Positions 34,654-43,246 of a DNA stretch of 56,815 nucleotides are shown one piece after another; the first letter of the stretch is position 1; each line of letters starts with the position of its first letter. The stretch spans positions 1 through 56,815 of the forward strand of contig NZ_JXUW01000019.1 of the NCBI RefSeq assembly GCF_000949255.1, written 5' to 3'. Source of the stretch: Ferrimicrobium acidiphilum DSM 19497. Lineage in GTDB: Bacteria > Actinomycetota > Acidimicrobiia > Acidimicrobiales > Acidimicrobiaceae. The position numbers and the translations under genes were made by a program. Under the pieces are notes generated by a model. That model was not told the origin of the DNA, did not search any database, and saw nothing but the letters and a program-made list of their open reading frames with translations.

Positions 34654-35438
34654 CAAGCATCGCCTCGCAGGTATCCGAATAGCTTTTCCGTAACGGATGC
34701 TTGGAAAACCGCCAGCGCTAGCGTGTGGAGGCGCTCGGTACAGTTACGGATACTATCTGAAGAGAATGCTCTACCACCAGACCGCGAGCAGTCGTGATCG
34801 AGAACGTAGTGCCACACGGAATCGTCAGGGGAGCCTTCTGGAACACAACCATGACGCAGGAGCACTTCCATATCGTCGCCACCGTCAAGCTGGAGCACCT
34901 GCTGGCATGCCTTGATCGCCGGTGCGAAGGCGCTGTGAAGGGCGGGACCCAGCAGACGATCGTCGATCCAGCCTTCCCAGCCCTCGGGAGAATGGATAAC
35001 CGGATCCTTGACGCGATCGATGAACCGCAACCCAACGCGCTGTTCGAGGCTCGGATCGAAAGCAGACACCACCAGCAGAACGAGTTCATTGAGGCGGGTG
35101 GAAAAATCTGCCCAGTCGGTGTACGCGCGGGTCTCCAGCGCGAAGAACTCCGGCATGAGCACCACCGTCCATGCCCCATCCGTGGAGCGGAAGTTCCACC
35201 CATGCTGCTGTTCAGACGCAGTAGACATGCCCGATGTACCGCCTAAGATGTTGAGGGCGATCCCGGCGGCCTGGTCGAGAACCGGGTACTTGCCCCCCAA
35301 TCTTTCTTGGACCTCAAGTGCTCGCCTAGTGTCGGTAACTGCGAGGTTCCGCTCGTACCGGATCTGACACACGACTAACTCCAGCGGAGAGCGCTCAAGT
35401 TTTTCCATCGATGGCTCTGGCAGTTGCAGCCCAGGCAT
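34653..35438 (-). CDS. TIGR04255-family protein (cassette 2, gene 1)
   Basis: 261 residues from ATG 35438, after GAGGTG. LERSPLELVVCQIRYERN at the start and LEQRVGLRFIDRVKDP in the middle are the TIGR04255 signature. It is only distantly similar to the member at 22665 and its partners are different, so TIGR04255 proteins appear to be combined with different cargo. It lies 236 bases downstream of the UvrD-like gene on the same strand, so it may be cargo of the recombinase block. Confidence 0.75.
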   Translation of the reverse strand: MPGLQLPEPSMEKLERSPLELVVCQIRYERNLAVTDTRRALEVQERLGGKYPVLDQAAGIALNILGGTSGMSTASEQQHGWNFRSTDGAWTVVLMPEFFALETRAYTDWADFSTRLNELVLLVVSAFDPSLEQRVGLRFIDRVKDPVIHSPEGWEGWIDDRLLGPALHSAFAPAIKACQQVLQLDGGDDMEVLLRHGCVPEGSPDDSVWHYVLDHDCSRSGGRAFSSDSIRNCTERLHTLALAVFQASVTEKLFGYLRGDA

Positions 35439-35674
35439 CCAGCAACACCTCGTTTCTGTTCATGCTGGCCCGGCTTGGACATTCGTCCCAGCGTAAGCAC
35501 AGTTGCGGGCAAGTTGCAGTATAGTCCCTCCACTCCGGAGGTGAACCCAGGTGCTGAGAGTAGAGCGAGACTCCCAATGCGTAAAACCTCTACGGCTGTT
35601 GCGGTATCTCTTAGCAGCCATGCAGTACTGTATGCGGAGAGCTCCATTCAGCCTTCATTTCGTCGCCGGATTAA

Positions 35675-37741
35675 CTACGTAAAATCCTGGTACTGCCATC
35701 CCTCCAAAGGAACTTCATGGAACCTGGGCAAGCCACTCAAACACAACATCGCGTAGGCTCTGCGCGCCCGAGTCTCAGCAACATACGACTGCGAACCTGC
35801 CGCGACATCGCCATTGGAAGAAGCGGCACAGCGATCGACATGTTCCGGGCGAGGGATGCGCTCCCCATGGTAAGCAATCACAACATCCACAGAATCACCT
35901 TTCGAACTCTCTGGCGTTTTAATCTGAACTACCGAAGTAGACAGCTCAAGCTCCTTGGGCTGCCAGTTCTCCCGCCTATCGCGAATGAACGCAGCTACCT
36001 TGCCAGACAATACTTCCGCCCCCCATGTTCTTAATAGATCGAGGATCCATAAGTCACGTGTACTTCCCCGGCTCGTAGCTTTGCCCGACAAGAGTAGGAC
36101 GCCTTGCAAGTCCGCTACACTATCTATTACAGGAGTCCGACTGTCGGTATTACTAAACTGCTGTACCAAATACCTCGAACCTTCAAGGTACTCCCGACCG
36201 CACGCCGTCAGCTTTGGATATCTTGCAATGTCCTGAATGACCTTCACTAGTCGCGAACTCACCTCACGTCGCGATTGCGTTACGCCTAGAGTTCCTAGAT
36301 TGTACATCAACACTTTGAAGCAAAACCTAACCTCCCGTTCCGATATCTTATCCATACCAGCAACCCATCTGATTTTTTGCTTCGTCAATAACGCCCTTAG
36401 CTGTGCCACAGGTTCTCCCCCAAACTCAAACCAGCTTTCTACCGCCATTACAGTCTCACTCTCATATGGATTTTCCTGAGGCTTGACATGTATTGCATCT
36501 ATCCCCCGAAGTTGAAGTCCCTTTTCCACTTCCCTAGCTATGCGATTGGTCGGCACCAAGACTGTCACACTTACATCAGTAGGGGCCCTCTCAATTCCTC
36601 CAGCTGTGTTCCCACGTTCTACGCGCTCCCAAAAGCGCACAAACTCGACTGGAAGACGACCCACAATCGAAACATTATAACTCGCTCGCTTGCAGTACAT
36701 TAAGGCGCACAGTAAAGCATCCATCAACTGTTGTTCACAAAGCCACACCGTTACCAATGGTTCTGGCCCACTCGGACAATCCTTAGGAGTACGTGCAGGC
36801 AACGACCCCATCCCTGAAGCTTGCTGCAATGAATTCGCACCAGTTACCAACTCAGGAGTGGAACGCAAATTCAACGTAAGTGCCCGCTCCTCAAAAACAA
36901 CCCCTGACCTCCGAAAGAAGGCTGCTGGGTTACCAACGGCTCCACGAAACGTCATCACCGCCTGACCAGGATCTCCCAGCCCCACCAAGCGGGGGCCTTG
37001 GGGCAGACGGCTAAGAGCGATGAGTGGAGAAAGGTCGCGTTCTGAACAGTCTTGGAATTCGTCAACTATTATGAGGTCGAAACATCGACACAGCAACTCC
37101 GCCACCCGAGTAGCTTGACCCACCACTAACCGACTCCATACAGCAGGAAGAATGATATGGTCGGCCAACGCCTTCGCTTCCATAGCATTGATATAAGGCG
37201 TCATGAACTCCTGATAAATGCGTGATAACGCCTGCGATCTAGCCAAGAGGTCTAGAATATGGATCAACCTATGCTGAGCTTGTTCGTCGCTCCAAAGACC
37301 TGCTTCTCCACCCCTTCTAATCATCTCCTCCCCGCCGACAGCGACCAGCAGAGAATATTGCTCCGTGGGGCCCGCCAATCTATATTTATTAAAATCAGGA
37401 ACGAGTTCTCGTATTCCTCCAAAGAGCATGCTATCGAATGTCTGCACCCTCAAGCTGTTCCCTAAAAACGCACTAGGCGTAACCATCTTGAGCTTAAGGT
37501 CATGGCGCTGAGACAGTGCCGACACTATCTCCTTGAGCCCATTTCGGGAGAAACTGAGGGCTAATACACGTGTAGCGGCTTGACTTTCACCACAAATAAG
37601 GCTAGCTACAGTCGACGTTTTCCCTGTTCCAGCCTTCGCTGTTGCAATGAGCGTCCGTGCCGTAGAGGCGACCCTAATGACCGTAGATTGCTCATTCGTT
37701 AAGGTAATCCCATGACTTTGTCCACAACTATTGCCATGCAT
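35675..37741 (-). CDS. UvrD/Rep-like superfamily 1 helicase
   Basis: 688 residues. Motif Q/I: LTNEQSTVI then ATAKAGTGKTST (Walker A, about 33-44). Motif II: LIIVDEFQDCSERD. Motif III: GLGDPGQAVMTFRGA. Motif IV: LTLNLRSTPEL. Motif V: KTPESSKGDSVDVVIAYHG. Motif VI: YVAETRARRAYAML. All SF1A motifs are visible, so ATP-driven DNA unwinding is likely. The central 2B region is divergent. It starts 2 bases after the 212-aa gene's stop. A UvrD-like helicase as last gene of a recombinase operon suggests it acts in excision, replication or repair of the mobile intermediate. Confidence 0.85.
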   Translation of the reverse strand: MHGNSCGQSHGITLTNEQSTVIRVASTARTLIATAKAGTGKTSTVASLICGESQAATRVLALSFSRNGLKEIVSALSQRHDLKLKMVTPSAFLGNSLRVQTFDSMLFGGIRELVPDFNKYRLAGPTEQYSLLVAVGGEEMIRRGGEAGLWSDEQAQHRLIHILDLLARSQALSRIYQEFMTPYINAMEAKALADHIILPAVWSRLVVGQATRVAELLCRCFDLIIVDEFQDCSERDLSPLIALSRLPQGPRLVGLGDPGQAVMTFRGAVGNPAAFFRRSGVVFEERALTLNLRSTPELVTGANSLQQASGMGSLPARTPKDCPSGPEPLVTVWLCEQQLMDALLCALMYCKRASYNVSIVGRLPVEFVRFWERVERGNTAGGIERAPTDVSVTVLVPTNRIAREVEKGLQLRGIDAIHVKPQENPYESETVMAVESWFEFGGEPVAQLRALLTKQKIRWVAGMDKISEREVRFCFKVLMYNLGTLGVTQSRREVSSRLVKVIQDIARYPKLTACGREYLEGSRYLVQQFSNTDSRTPVIDSVADLQGVLLLSGKATSRGSTRDLWILDLLRTWGAEVLSGKVAAFIRDRRENWQPKELELSTSVVQIKTPESSKGDSVDVVIAYHGERIPRPEHVDRCAASSNGDVAAGSQSYVAETRARRAYAMLCLSGLPRFHEVPLEGWQYQDFT

Positions 37742-37743
37742 GA

Positions 37744-38382
37744 TTAATCTAGCTCCTCCAACTGCATCTGAACTTTTCGGACAGCCTCCATCACTTCCAA
37801 GGCCGCACCGTTGAGCCGTTGTCGTGTCTCAGTGCTCAGCCATCGGAGAGATTCACTGGGATCGGAGAACTGATCATGAAGCGCATTACAGTACAAGCGT
37901 TCATCGAACCCGTGTGCTGCTGCGTAGTGCTCCTTGGCGAGCATCCGCAGGCTTGTAATTCCACAGTTAACGAGTAGTTCCCAGTCAGTATCAGAATCAC
38001 CATCCGTCAATATTTTGACCACATTCGGTCGCATCGTTCGGAGAATATTTCGAATAGCTTGCGGACTGTTGGGGCGCCTCCGGCGCTCCAACCATTGGCG
38101 AAGCACCGCCACATCGTTGGGATCGACAGGTAGGGGACTTTTGAATCCATTGACAACCAGCTGGTCATCGTGCAGAGTGGCACCAACTAATTGAGAAGGT
38201 CGAAGAAAGTATTTGGTAAGCATCAGTAGCAACCCACGATTGCCACTCTCCGAGGCGGCCCTCCAGACCGCGGCCTCGACCACTGGTGGAATAAAGGCTA
38301 ATCGTTGCCGACGTACTTTATCCGAACCAGAGGCTCCTCGCCTGCCTACCCTAGCGTTGGCATCCGACCTGCCTTCACCCAT
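37744..38382 (-). CDS. Unknown protein of recombinase operon (212 aa)
   Basis: 212 residues from ATG 38382, overlapping the previous stop by 8 bases. A basic N-terminus (RVGRRGASGSDKVRRQRLAF) is followed by helices. LMLTKYFLRPSQLVGATLHD resembles the region around the first catalytic Arg of tyrosine recombinases and precedes short strands (DDQLVVNGFKSPLPV), but no His-x-x-Arg or Tyr motif is evident. It could be a catalytically dead recombinase-like subunit. This is a structural guess. Confidence 0.6.
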   Translation of the reverse strand: MGEGRSDANARVGRRGASGSDKVRRQRLAFIPPVVEAAVWRAASESGNRGLLLMLTKYFLRPSQLVGATLHDDQLVVNGFKSPLPVDPNDVAVLRQWLERRRRPNSPQAIRNILRTMRPNVVKILTDGDSDTDWELLVNCGITSLRMLAKEHYAAAHGFDERLYCNALHDQFSDPSESLRWLSTETRQRLNGAALEVMEAVRKVQMQLEELD

Positions 38383-40018
38383 GATGCCCCCAACTACCGA
38401 GATACCTAGCGGCTTCTGCAACATTAGGCCGAAGGTAATTGAGTCGCATCTCGCCTCTGCTATGCCCCAGGATCGCCGTTATCGGGGCAAAGTCGTCCGG
38501 CGTGAGAGCGTCAGCCAAAAGCTTCGCCATCATCGGGCGAGTAAATCGAATGTCTTGATGCGGAATACGTTGGTCCGTCATCAATTGGTATCGACTGCAC
38601 ATTCGTTCAATCGCGGACGCAAAATCGCGTCGCGAGGCGTCTGAAGGCTCTTCAGGCGCATCGATTGGCAGCCAGTCGAGGTTGATCCCAAAGCCCTCAA
38701 GGAACGCTTCGGCGATAAAAAGCACGGCGCTACCCGTCTTGTTAGCCTTCCACGGAACATGGATAAGCCAACCCTCTCTCGTGACAACAACATACGATCG
38801 TCGGAGACCGAGAACGACGGAGGCCCGAGCGCACGATAAAATCTGAAGGATTATCAGTTTTCCGTAGGCTTCACCGGCGAGGAGCTTGGGCGCAAGAGCG
38901 AGAATGGAGACGGCCGTCAGCTGGTCAGGTGCTAAGTCATCCCGTGGCGCCTGCCAGAACGACTGAATCCTATGTCCCTGCAAACCGCACGGGAAAGCAA
39001 GAACGGAGGCGCCAAATCGCTGCGCTTGTTCAAGATACGTCACGAAGGGCTGAAATCCCTCCATGACTCTTTTCATCGCCCTTTCCCGAGCGGTATCCGT
39101 ATCGCACCCCTGGAGACGGAACATCTTTTCCAAGGTTGCTGCATCCTGTGCGAGCGCCTCGTCATAGCGAAACGCCACCTCGGAATCCACCACGAGCCGA
39201 CGCACATGTTCTAACCCTGGGGAAATCACCGGCGTGGCATCCAATCCAGCTACCCGCGAGAGGCGCTCGCAGTGCCTACCCACCCGAACAAGACGCTCCC
39301 AGGACGCCAAGCGACGAGGCCCCAGATAAGCCAGCATCGCAGCAGCCGCAGGAGAGCTGGTGCAAAGCCATCGCAGAGGTGCCAACGCTGCATCGCTAGT
39401 CTTCCTCCCCAATAGCCCCTCACACAGCCCCGCAAAGGTCGAAGGTATCAACCCTGAACGGACAACCAGCCAACCGTACTCCACACCTCCATAACCTCGT
39501 CGTATGCGGCTAGCAACCTCCCTGGCCGTAATTTGCTCGCCGTTCATTTCGAGACGCGGTTCCGGCCCAAGGATTTTCAGGAGCTGCAGCATCGAAGACG
39601 GCGGCGAGCCTGAGTAAAGCAGCTCCAATACCCCCAGTGCCTCGGGAAAATCTGTAAGCCGTGGAATGATTCGAAATAGCTGCCGCAACACTCGCTCTAA
39701 ATTCGGTACCTCGTTGGGGAACTGCTGCCCTAAAGCGGCCAGGCTCCGTTGGAAGGCTGTCGTCCGCGTGAAGTCGTCGAGGATGCGCGGCAGCCCAATG
39801 CCATCCACGCCTTCAAGCGCAAGCAGAGCGCTGACTCGAACCTCCAGCGAGCGGCGTGTACGGAACTCCCGATCCCACTCGCTCGGCGACGCCTCCTCAA
39901 GATGGCGCAGCCCATTCACCAACTCCTCCTCTCCAATCTTCAGGGTGGCCGCGATTTCTGTACGCAGGCGGGCGAGGCTAGTCTCGCTTACTGCTACGGG
40001 CCTAGAGTCGCCATGCAT
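38375..40018 (-). CDS. Large tyrosine-recombinase-like protein
   Basis: 547 residues from ATG 40018 (sharing one base with the previous stop). The first ~370 residues are helical and unrecognised. The C-terminal ~170 look like a tyrosine recombinase catalytic domain: SCARASVVLGLRRSYV (first Arg), VPWKANKTGS (Lys), RIPHQDIRFTRP (His and second Arg, with spacing H-x3-R rather than H-x2-R), AILGHSRGEMRLNYLRP (His and Tyr). Active, if correct, in site-specific integration or excision. Much longer than usual integrases. Family assignment should be tested. Confidence 0.65.
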   Translation of the reverse strand: MHGDSRPVAVSETSLARLRTEIAATLKIGEEELVNGLRHLEEASPSEWDREFRTRRSLEVRVSALLALEGVDGIGLPRILDDFTRTTAFQRSLAALGQQFPNEVPNLERVLRQLFRIIPRLTDFPEALGVLELLYSGSPPSSMLQLLKILGPEPRLEMNGEQITAREVASRIRRGYGGVEYGWLVVRSGLIPSTFAGLCEGLLGRKTSDAALAPLRWLCTSSPAAAAMLAYLGPRRLASWERLVRVGRHCERLSRVAGLDATPVISPGLEHVRRLVVDSEVAFRYDEALAQDAATLEKMFRLQGCDTDTARERAMKRVMEGFQPFVTYLEQAQRFGASVLAFPCGLQGHRIQSFWQAPRDDLAPDQLTAVSILALAPKLLAGEAYGKLIILQILSCARASVVLGLRRSYVVVTREGWLIHVPWKANKTGSAVLFIAEAFLEGFGINLDWLPIDAPEEPSDASRRDFASAIERMCSRYQLMTDQRIPHQDIRFTRPMMAKLLADALTPDDFAPITAILGHSRGEMRLNYLRPNVAEAARYLGSWGHHG

Positions 40019-40467
40019 CAGATGGCCCTCCGCTGGCCTCTCGGCAAGACCTCTAATTCCCAAATGCCCCCGAAATCTGGACTGTATCGACGATAGACGT
40101 CGACTGGCGTCGAACTCGAACCCTTCGCTGCCGGATCAAGAGCGCCTGGCAGAAGTTTACGTATGCTGCCACGTAGCCACACTTCGCGATGGCCGCGGAA
40201 CTCCTTAATCGTGATAAGGGGTCCCGCAGTGATATCGGTGCTCAAAATCAAGCCGCACCAAGTGCTCCGCACTGAAAGTTGGTCAGCAAAAGAGGGAAGC
40301 AGCGTTTTGAGTGACAGCCTCCGATTCCGAGTGATGCGTCGCTCCCACGGACCATCCAGAGCAAACTCTCCCCTTCGCACTCGCTGCGCTCTACTAGGAG
40401 CCTTTGGCACCTGTTCCCAGAGGCAATCCATCTCTTCGTAGAGCTGTTGTTGAGGGTCAGCATCCAT
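40018..40467 (-). CDS. Unknown protein of recombinase operon (149 aa)
   Basis: 149 residues, acidic helical start (QQQLYEEMDCLWEQVPKAPS) then a mixed region with ADQLSVRSTWCGLILSTDI. Overlaps the excisionase gene by 11 bases and the recombinase gene by 3, so it belongs to the operon. No known motif. Confidence 0.6.
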   Translation of the reverse strand: MDADPQQQLYEEMDCLWEQVPKAPSRAQRVRRGEFALDGPWERRITRNRRLSLKTLLPSFADQLSVRSTWCGLILSTDITAGPLITIKEFRGHREVWLRGSIRKLLPGALDPAAKGSSSTPVDVYRRYSPDFGGIWELEVLPRGQRRAI

Positions 40468-40699
40468 ATTTCTTATCCCAACCTATGATCGTCACGGAAG
40501 TCAACCACTCAGAAATATCGCGCCGACTGAACCGAATGAAGTGCCCGACTTTTATGAAGGGTAACCGCCGCTCGGCGACAAGACGCCGCACATGGCGCTC
40601 ACTCGTTCCCAGAATTTTTGCGAGCTCCACGACCGTCAATAGCGGGTCGAGGGCATCTGCACCACTCGTGGGCTGATCGCCCAATATTCTGCGGGTCAT
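40457..40699 (-). CDS. Excisionase-like HTH protein
   Basis: 80 residues from ATG 40699, preceded by AAAAGGAG at good spacing (the frame is open to 40822 without a ribosome site). LLTVVELAKILGTSERHVRR then LVAERRLPFIKVGHFIRF is a textbook MerR-like/excisionase (HTH_17) winged helix. Such proteins bend att-site DNA to direct excision or act as activators. First gene of the minus-strand operon, 210 bases downstream of the 12-bp repeat array, which could be its binding site. Confidence 0.82.
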   Translation of the reverse strand: MTRRILGDQPTSGADALDPLLTVVELAKILGTSERHVRRLVAERRLPFIKVGHFIRFSRRDISEWLTSVTIIGWDKKYGC

Positions 40700-40908
40700 C
40701 GAACTCCTTTTCGCCAGTTGCTTCCGTAGCAATTCCTTTTCTCCAAAGCTATCACAAGGAGCAGTAATTAAGTGCGAATAATCCCACCCTAAGTGACATT
40801 CGAGAAATAAAAACCCTCCCACCAGGGACTTTCTAGAAGAATTGCCAACGGATCAACGCGAAATGAAGCATTTCCCGACACTATAAAGACTCGCAAATGT
40901 CATCTGGC

Positions 40909-41037
40909 CGTACGCATCGACGTACGCATCGACGTACGCATCGACGTACGCATCGACGTACGCATCGACGTACGCATCGACGTACGCATCGACGTACGCA
41001 TCGACGTACGCATCGACGTACGCATCGACGTACGCAT
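40909..41037. repeat. Iteron-like array: ten 12-bp tandem repeats
   Basis: Ten perfect copies of CGTACGCATCGA (40909-41028) and a partial eleventh (CGTACGCAT). Each contains the palindrome CGTACG. The array lies upstream of the excisionase-recombinase-helicase operon and abuts palindromic repeat unit f. Twelve bases per unit give one helical turn plus, placing sites on nearly the same face, as in iterons. A minus-strand frame through it gives repeated YVDA but lacks coding support. Confidence 0.9.
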
Positions 41038-41042
41038 ACGAT

Positions 41043-41185
41043 TGAACCAAACATAATGATGTATATCTAACAGGGTATTTGCCTTCCAGAATCCGCCAAA
41101 ATGTGACGCGGCGTCACATCATTGACTGTCTATTGCCCTCTCGATCTTGAGAGACAAATTCCTATTCGGCGTAACTCACCGTGAT
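41043..41185 (+). repeat. 60-bp-geometry palindromic repeat, unit f
   Basis: Head starts at 41043 (TGAACCAAACATAATGATG); perfect palindrome GTGACGCGGCGTCAC at 41103-41117, distance 60. Same middle and tail as units b, d, e and i. Confidence 0.82.
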
Positions 41186-41540
41186 CTAGTGGTTCTTTTG
41201 ACATTCATGTGGATCAGGTCGCCCTTTCATAGGGCGACTTCACGTCAATAGTCCTACAGACTTAGCAACACCAGGGCGAGGGGAACTTGCGCAGAGTGGA
41301 TCCGCAGGAGCGAACAATGATGGAACGGACTCATTCACCCAGTCCTTCCGGGCTTGCAACGTGGTGGCCCAGACGGGTGACCGCGAACTGGTGTCAAGTG
41401 GCACCCGGGGATCAACTTGGGTGGGGGAGCACGTATTTCAACAGTGTCGGGGGTCCAATTGGCCGATTGGTTTGAGTCAATAACTTACTTGTCGGATTGG
41501 CTCCACCTAGCCGACCCGCGGGATCCGTCCGGTCAGCGAT
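41186..41540. other. Intergenic with a perfect hairpin
   Basis: No gene seen. A perfect 8-bp stem with 5-base loop (GTCGCCCT ... AGGGCGAC) lies at 41218-41238. It lacks a following T-run, so it is not a convincing terminator. Confidence 0.5.
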
Positions 41541-41837
41541 GACTGGAGTTCCTCACCAAATGGGTATCCCCTCGACCCTGACAACACCTCGCATGCTTTC
41601 CAAGCATTCGTCGCACGAGCAGTACTTGGCCGCCGCCATGTCCATGAATTTCGTCATGCCGCAGCCTCCCTGATGTTGCCGGCTGAAACTCCGCTACCCG
41701 AAGTATCCCGCGTACTTGGCCATAGCTGAACCCGAATCACCGACGAGGTCTAGGCGCACCTTGGATACGAGGCTTTGTGGGGTGCTGTTGATCGGCTGGC
41801 TGGCGTGCTGGATCCGAGTCTGGGGTCAAAATCGTAG
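41541..41837 (+). pseudogene. Decayed tyrosine integrase, C-terminal remnant
   Basis: A single frame gives NGYPLDPDNTSHAFQAF, then VHEFRHAAASLML (the H-x-x-R-H box), VSRVLGHS, a TGA, TRITDEV, a TAG at the place of the catalytic Tyr, then AHLGYEALWGAVDRLAGV. This is unmistakably the end of a phage-type integrase with two stop codons. It marks an old integration site next to the iteron array. Confidence 0.82.
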
Positions 41838-42221
41838 CGAAACCGGGAAGGCTAGCTGGCTTCACGCTACTCACCTTGGTTAATCGTTGCCAATCGGCGG
41901 GCTCTAAAAGATTGTAGGATATCGCAAACAATCGGCGGGTGCTTGGTCGCAGTCACTGATGCCGCTCGATGCTCGGTCTGCTGGTTCCTAGTTGATGTTG
42001 ACCCCTCGATTGTCACTGAATTTCTATATCTCTGGTGGCGAATCACCACGAGTCAAGTCGGTTGCCAAATAGACAAGCTTTAGACCGATCGGGTGGTGTG
42101 GGAAAGCAGCCCTGGTAATGATGCTCTAAGAAGTTGGGAACTTTCGCCAGTGTGCAGGCAGGCGAGAGCGTTTGAGACCATCTAGCTTTGTCGTCGATCG
42201 ACTAGTTAAGAGGGTATGAGG
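41838..42221. other. Intergenic, no gene seen
   Basis: About 380 bases with only short unsupported frames. No repeat or RNA noticed. Confidence 0.45.
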
Positions 42222-42965
42222 CTACTCCGGCGAAACGGTGGAGGTGTTTATCGGGCTTGGTTCAGGCGTGGCTACCCATATTGGAGCACCCAGAATGACT
42301 AGATCGTACGGCTCGATGTCTTTGGCCACACAGAATCTCTGCATGAGCACATCCAATCGCCTCTGCTCAAAGCCTTTGAAGCGTTGGCCAAGCAAGCTGA
42401 CCGCCGTATCAGCTCGGGTGTCCGGCGAATGTCCTAGATCGCGATCGAGCTCATAGTGATCTATCTGTGGGTCTGCCAACTCTCGAGTTCTTTCCAAGAT
42501 GCCGTAAAGTCCGTCAACGTCGCTAGGGATTTCAGCCGAGCCGTCACTTACGGGTCTTCTACCGCGGTAGTTGGATGCAGAGCCAAAAAGTGCCACGAGC
42601 ACCTTGCCAACATCGGGAACATTTACATCAGCCTTCATGACTGCAATCTCAACATTGCTTGTAGTTTGCCAGCCCATGTGGACCGTCAAGAACCCCATCG
42701 TTAGGTCAACCTGAGCCCGAATATATGAAGACTCATACTCCGAGATCGTGCCGGTCAAGTCCCGAACTGCCTCGGTAGCCTCTCGGCATAGCGCGAACTC
42801 ATTGTCTCGATCAGGCGAATCTCTTTGGAAGCCAAGCATGCCGTGCAGTAATGAGATTGTCCGGAGTCTCCAGGCAAGACGATAGGTTTGATCCTGCTGG
42901 ACAATCTGCCGTACAAGCCGACTGGAAATGTAACGAAAGTCGACCGGCCACCTATCTACCCCCAT
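42222..42965 (-). CDS. SAVMC3_10/DUF7019-like protein
   Basis: About 247 residues from ATG 42965; an earlier start would run through the repeat unit upstream. The motif VALFGSASNYRG and the start FRYISSRLVRQIVQQ resemble the SAVMC3_10 (DUF7019) family of actinobacterial proteins of unknown function. The C-terminal IDHYELDRDLGHSPD and YDLVILGAPIWVATPEP are also in keeping. Recognition is moderate. The head of repeat unit g ends about 20 bases upstream of the start, so the repeat may supply promoter sequence. Confidence 0.55.
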   Translation of the reverse strand: MGVDRWPVDFRYISSRLVRQIVQQDQTYRLAWRLRTISLLHGMLGFQRDSPDRDNEFALCREATEAVRDLTGTISEYESSYIRAQVDLTMGFLTVHMGWQTTSNVEIAVMKADVNVPDVGKVLVALFGSASNYRGRRPVSDGSAEIPSDVDGLYGILERTRELADPQIDHYELDRDLGHSPDTRADTAVSLLGQRFKGFEQRRLDVLMQRFCVAKDIEPYDLVILGAPIWVATPEPSPINTSTVSPE

Positions 42966-42985
42966 AGTCGACAGGATAGCACCGA

Positions 42986-43060
42986 TGACCAAAACATAAC
43001 AATGTCTCCTCACCTGGTGTTTTGAGTGTACTCGAATGTCCAAAAGTGAGACAGGTTGAG
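42986..43060 (+). repeat. 60-bp-geometry palindromic repeat, unit g (half site)
   Basis: Head TGACCAAAACATAACAATG at 42986-43004. Exactly 60 bases on (43046) stands GTGAG, the start of the palindrome, whose other half is lost. The middle section matches unit a. Confidence 0.7.
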
Positions 43061-43246
43061 CGAGCCGTCGAGTTTGGGAAACCATCGCAACGATGGTTTG
43101 CTGAGCTAGAAAGGCAGTTCAATGGGGACATTATGAAAGGGACAGTCTGCGGGTCAAAGGCGAAGGTTGCCCTCTCTTGTCATGTTGCATAACAGCGAAC
43201 CTACGATGACTCTGGTGACTGGCATTCTATAAGCAACGTCGAATAG

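Noticed and set aside
40909-41037. CRISPR array
   Set aside because: Repeats are 12 bp, contiguous and without spacers; no cas genes in the window.
40853-41050. Minus-strand frame with ten YVDA repeats
   Set aside because: It only translates the 12-bp DNA repeat; no ribosome site and no non-repeat domain. A DNA-level repeat explains it better.
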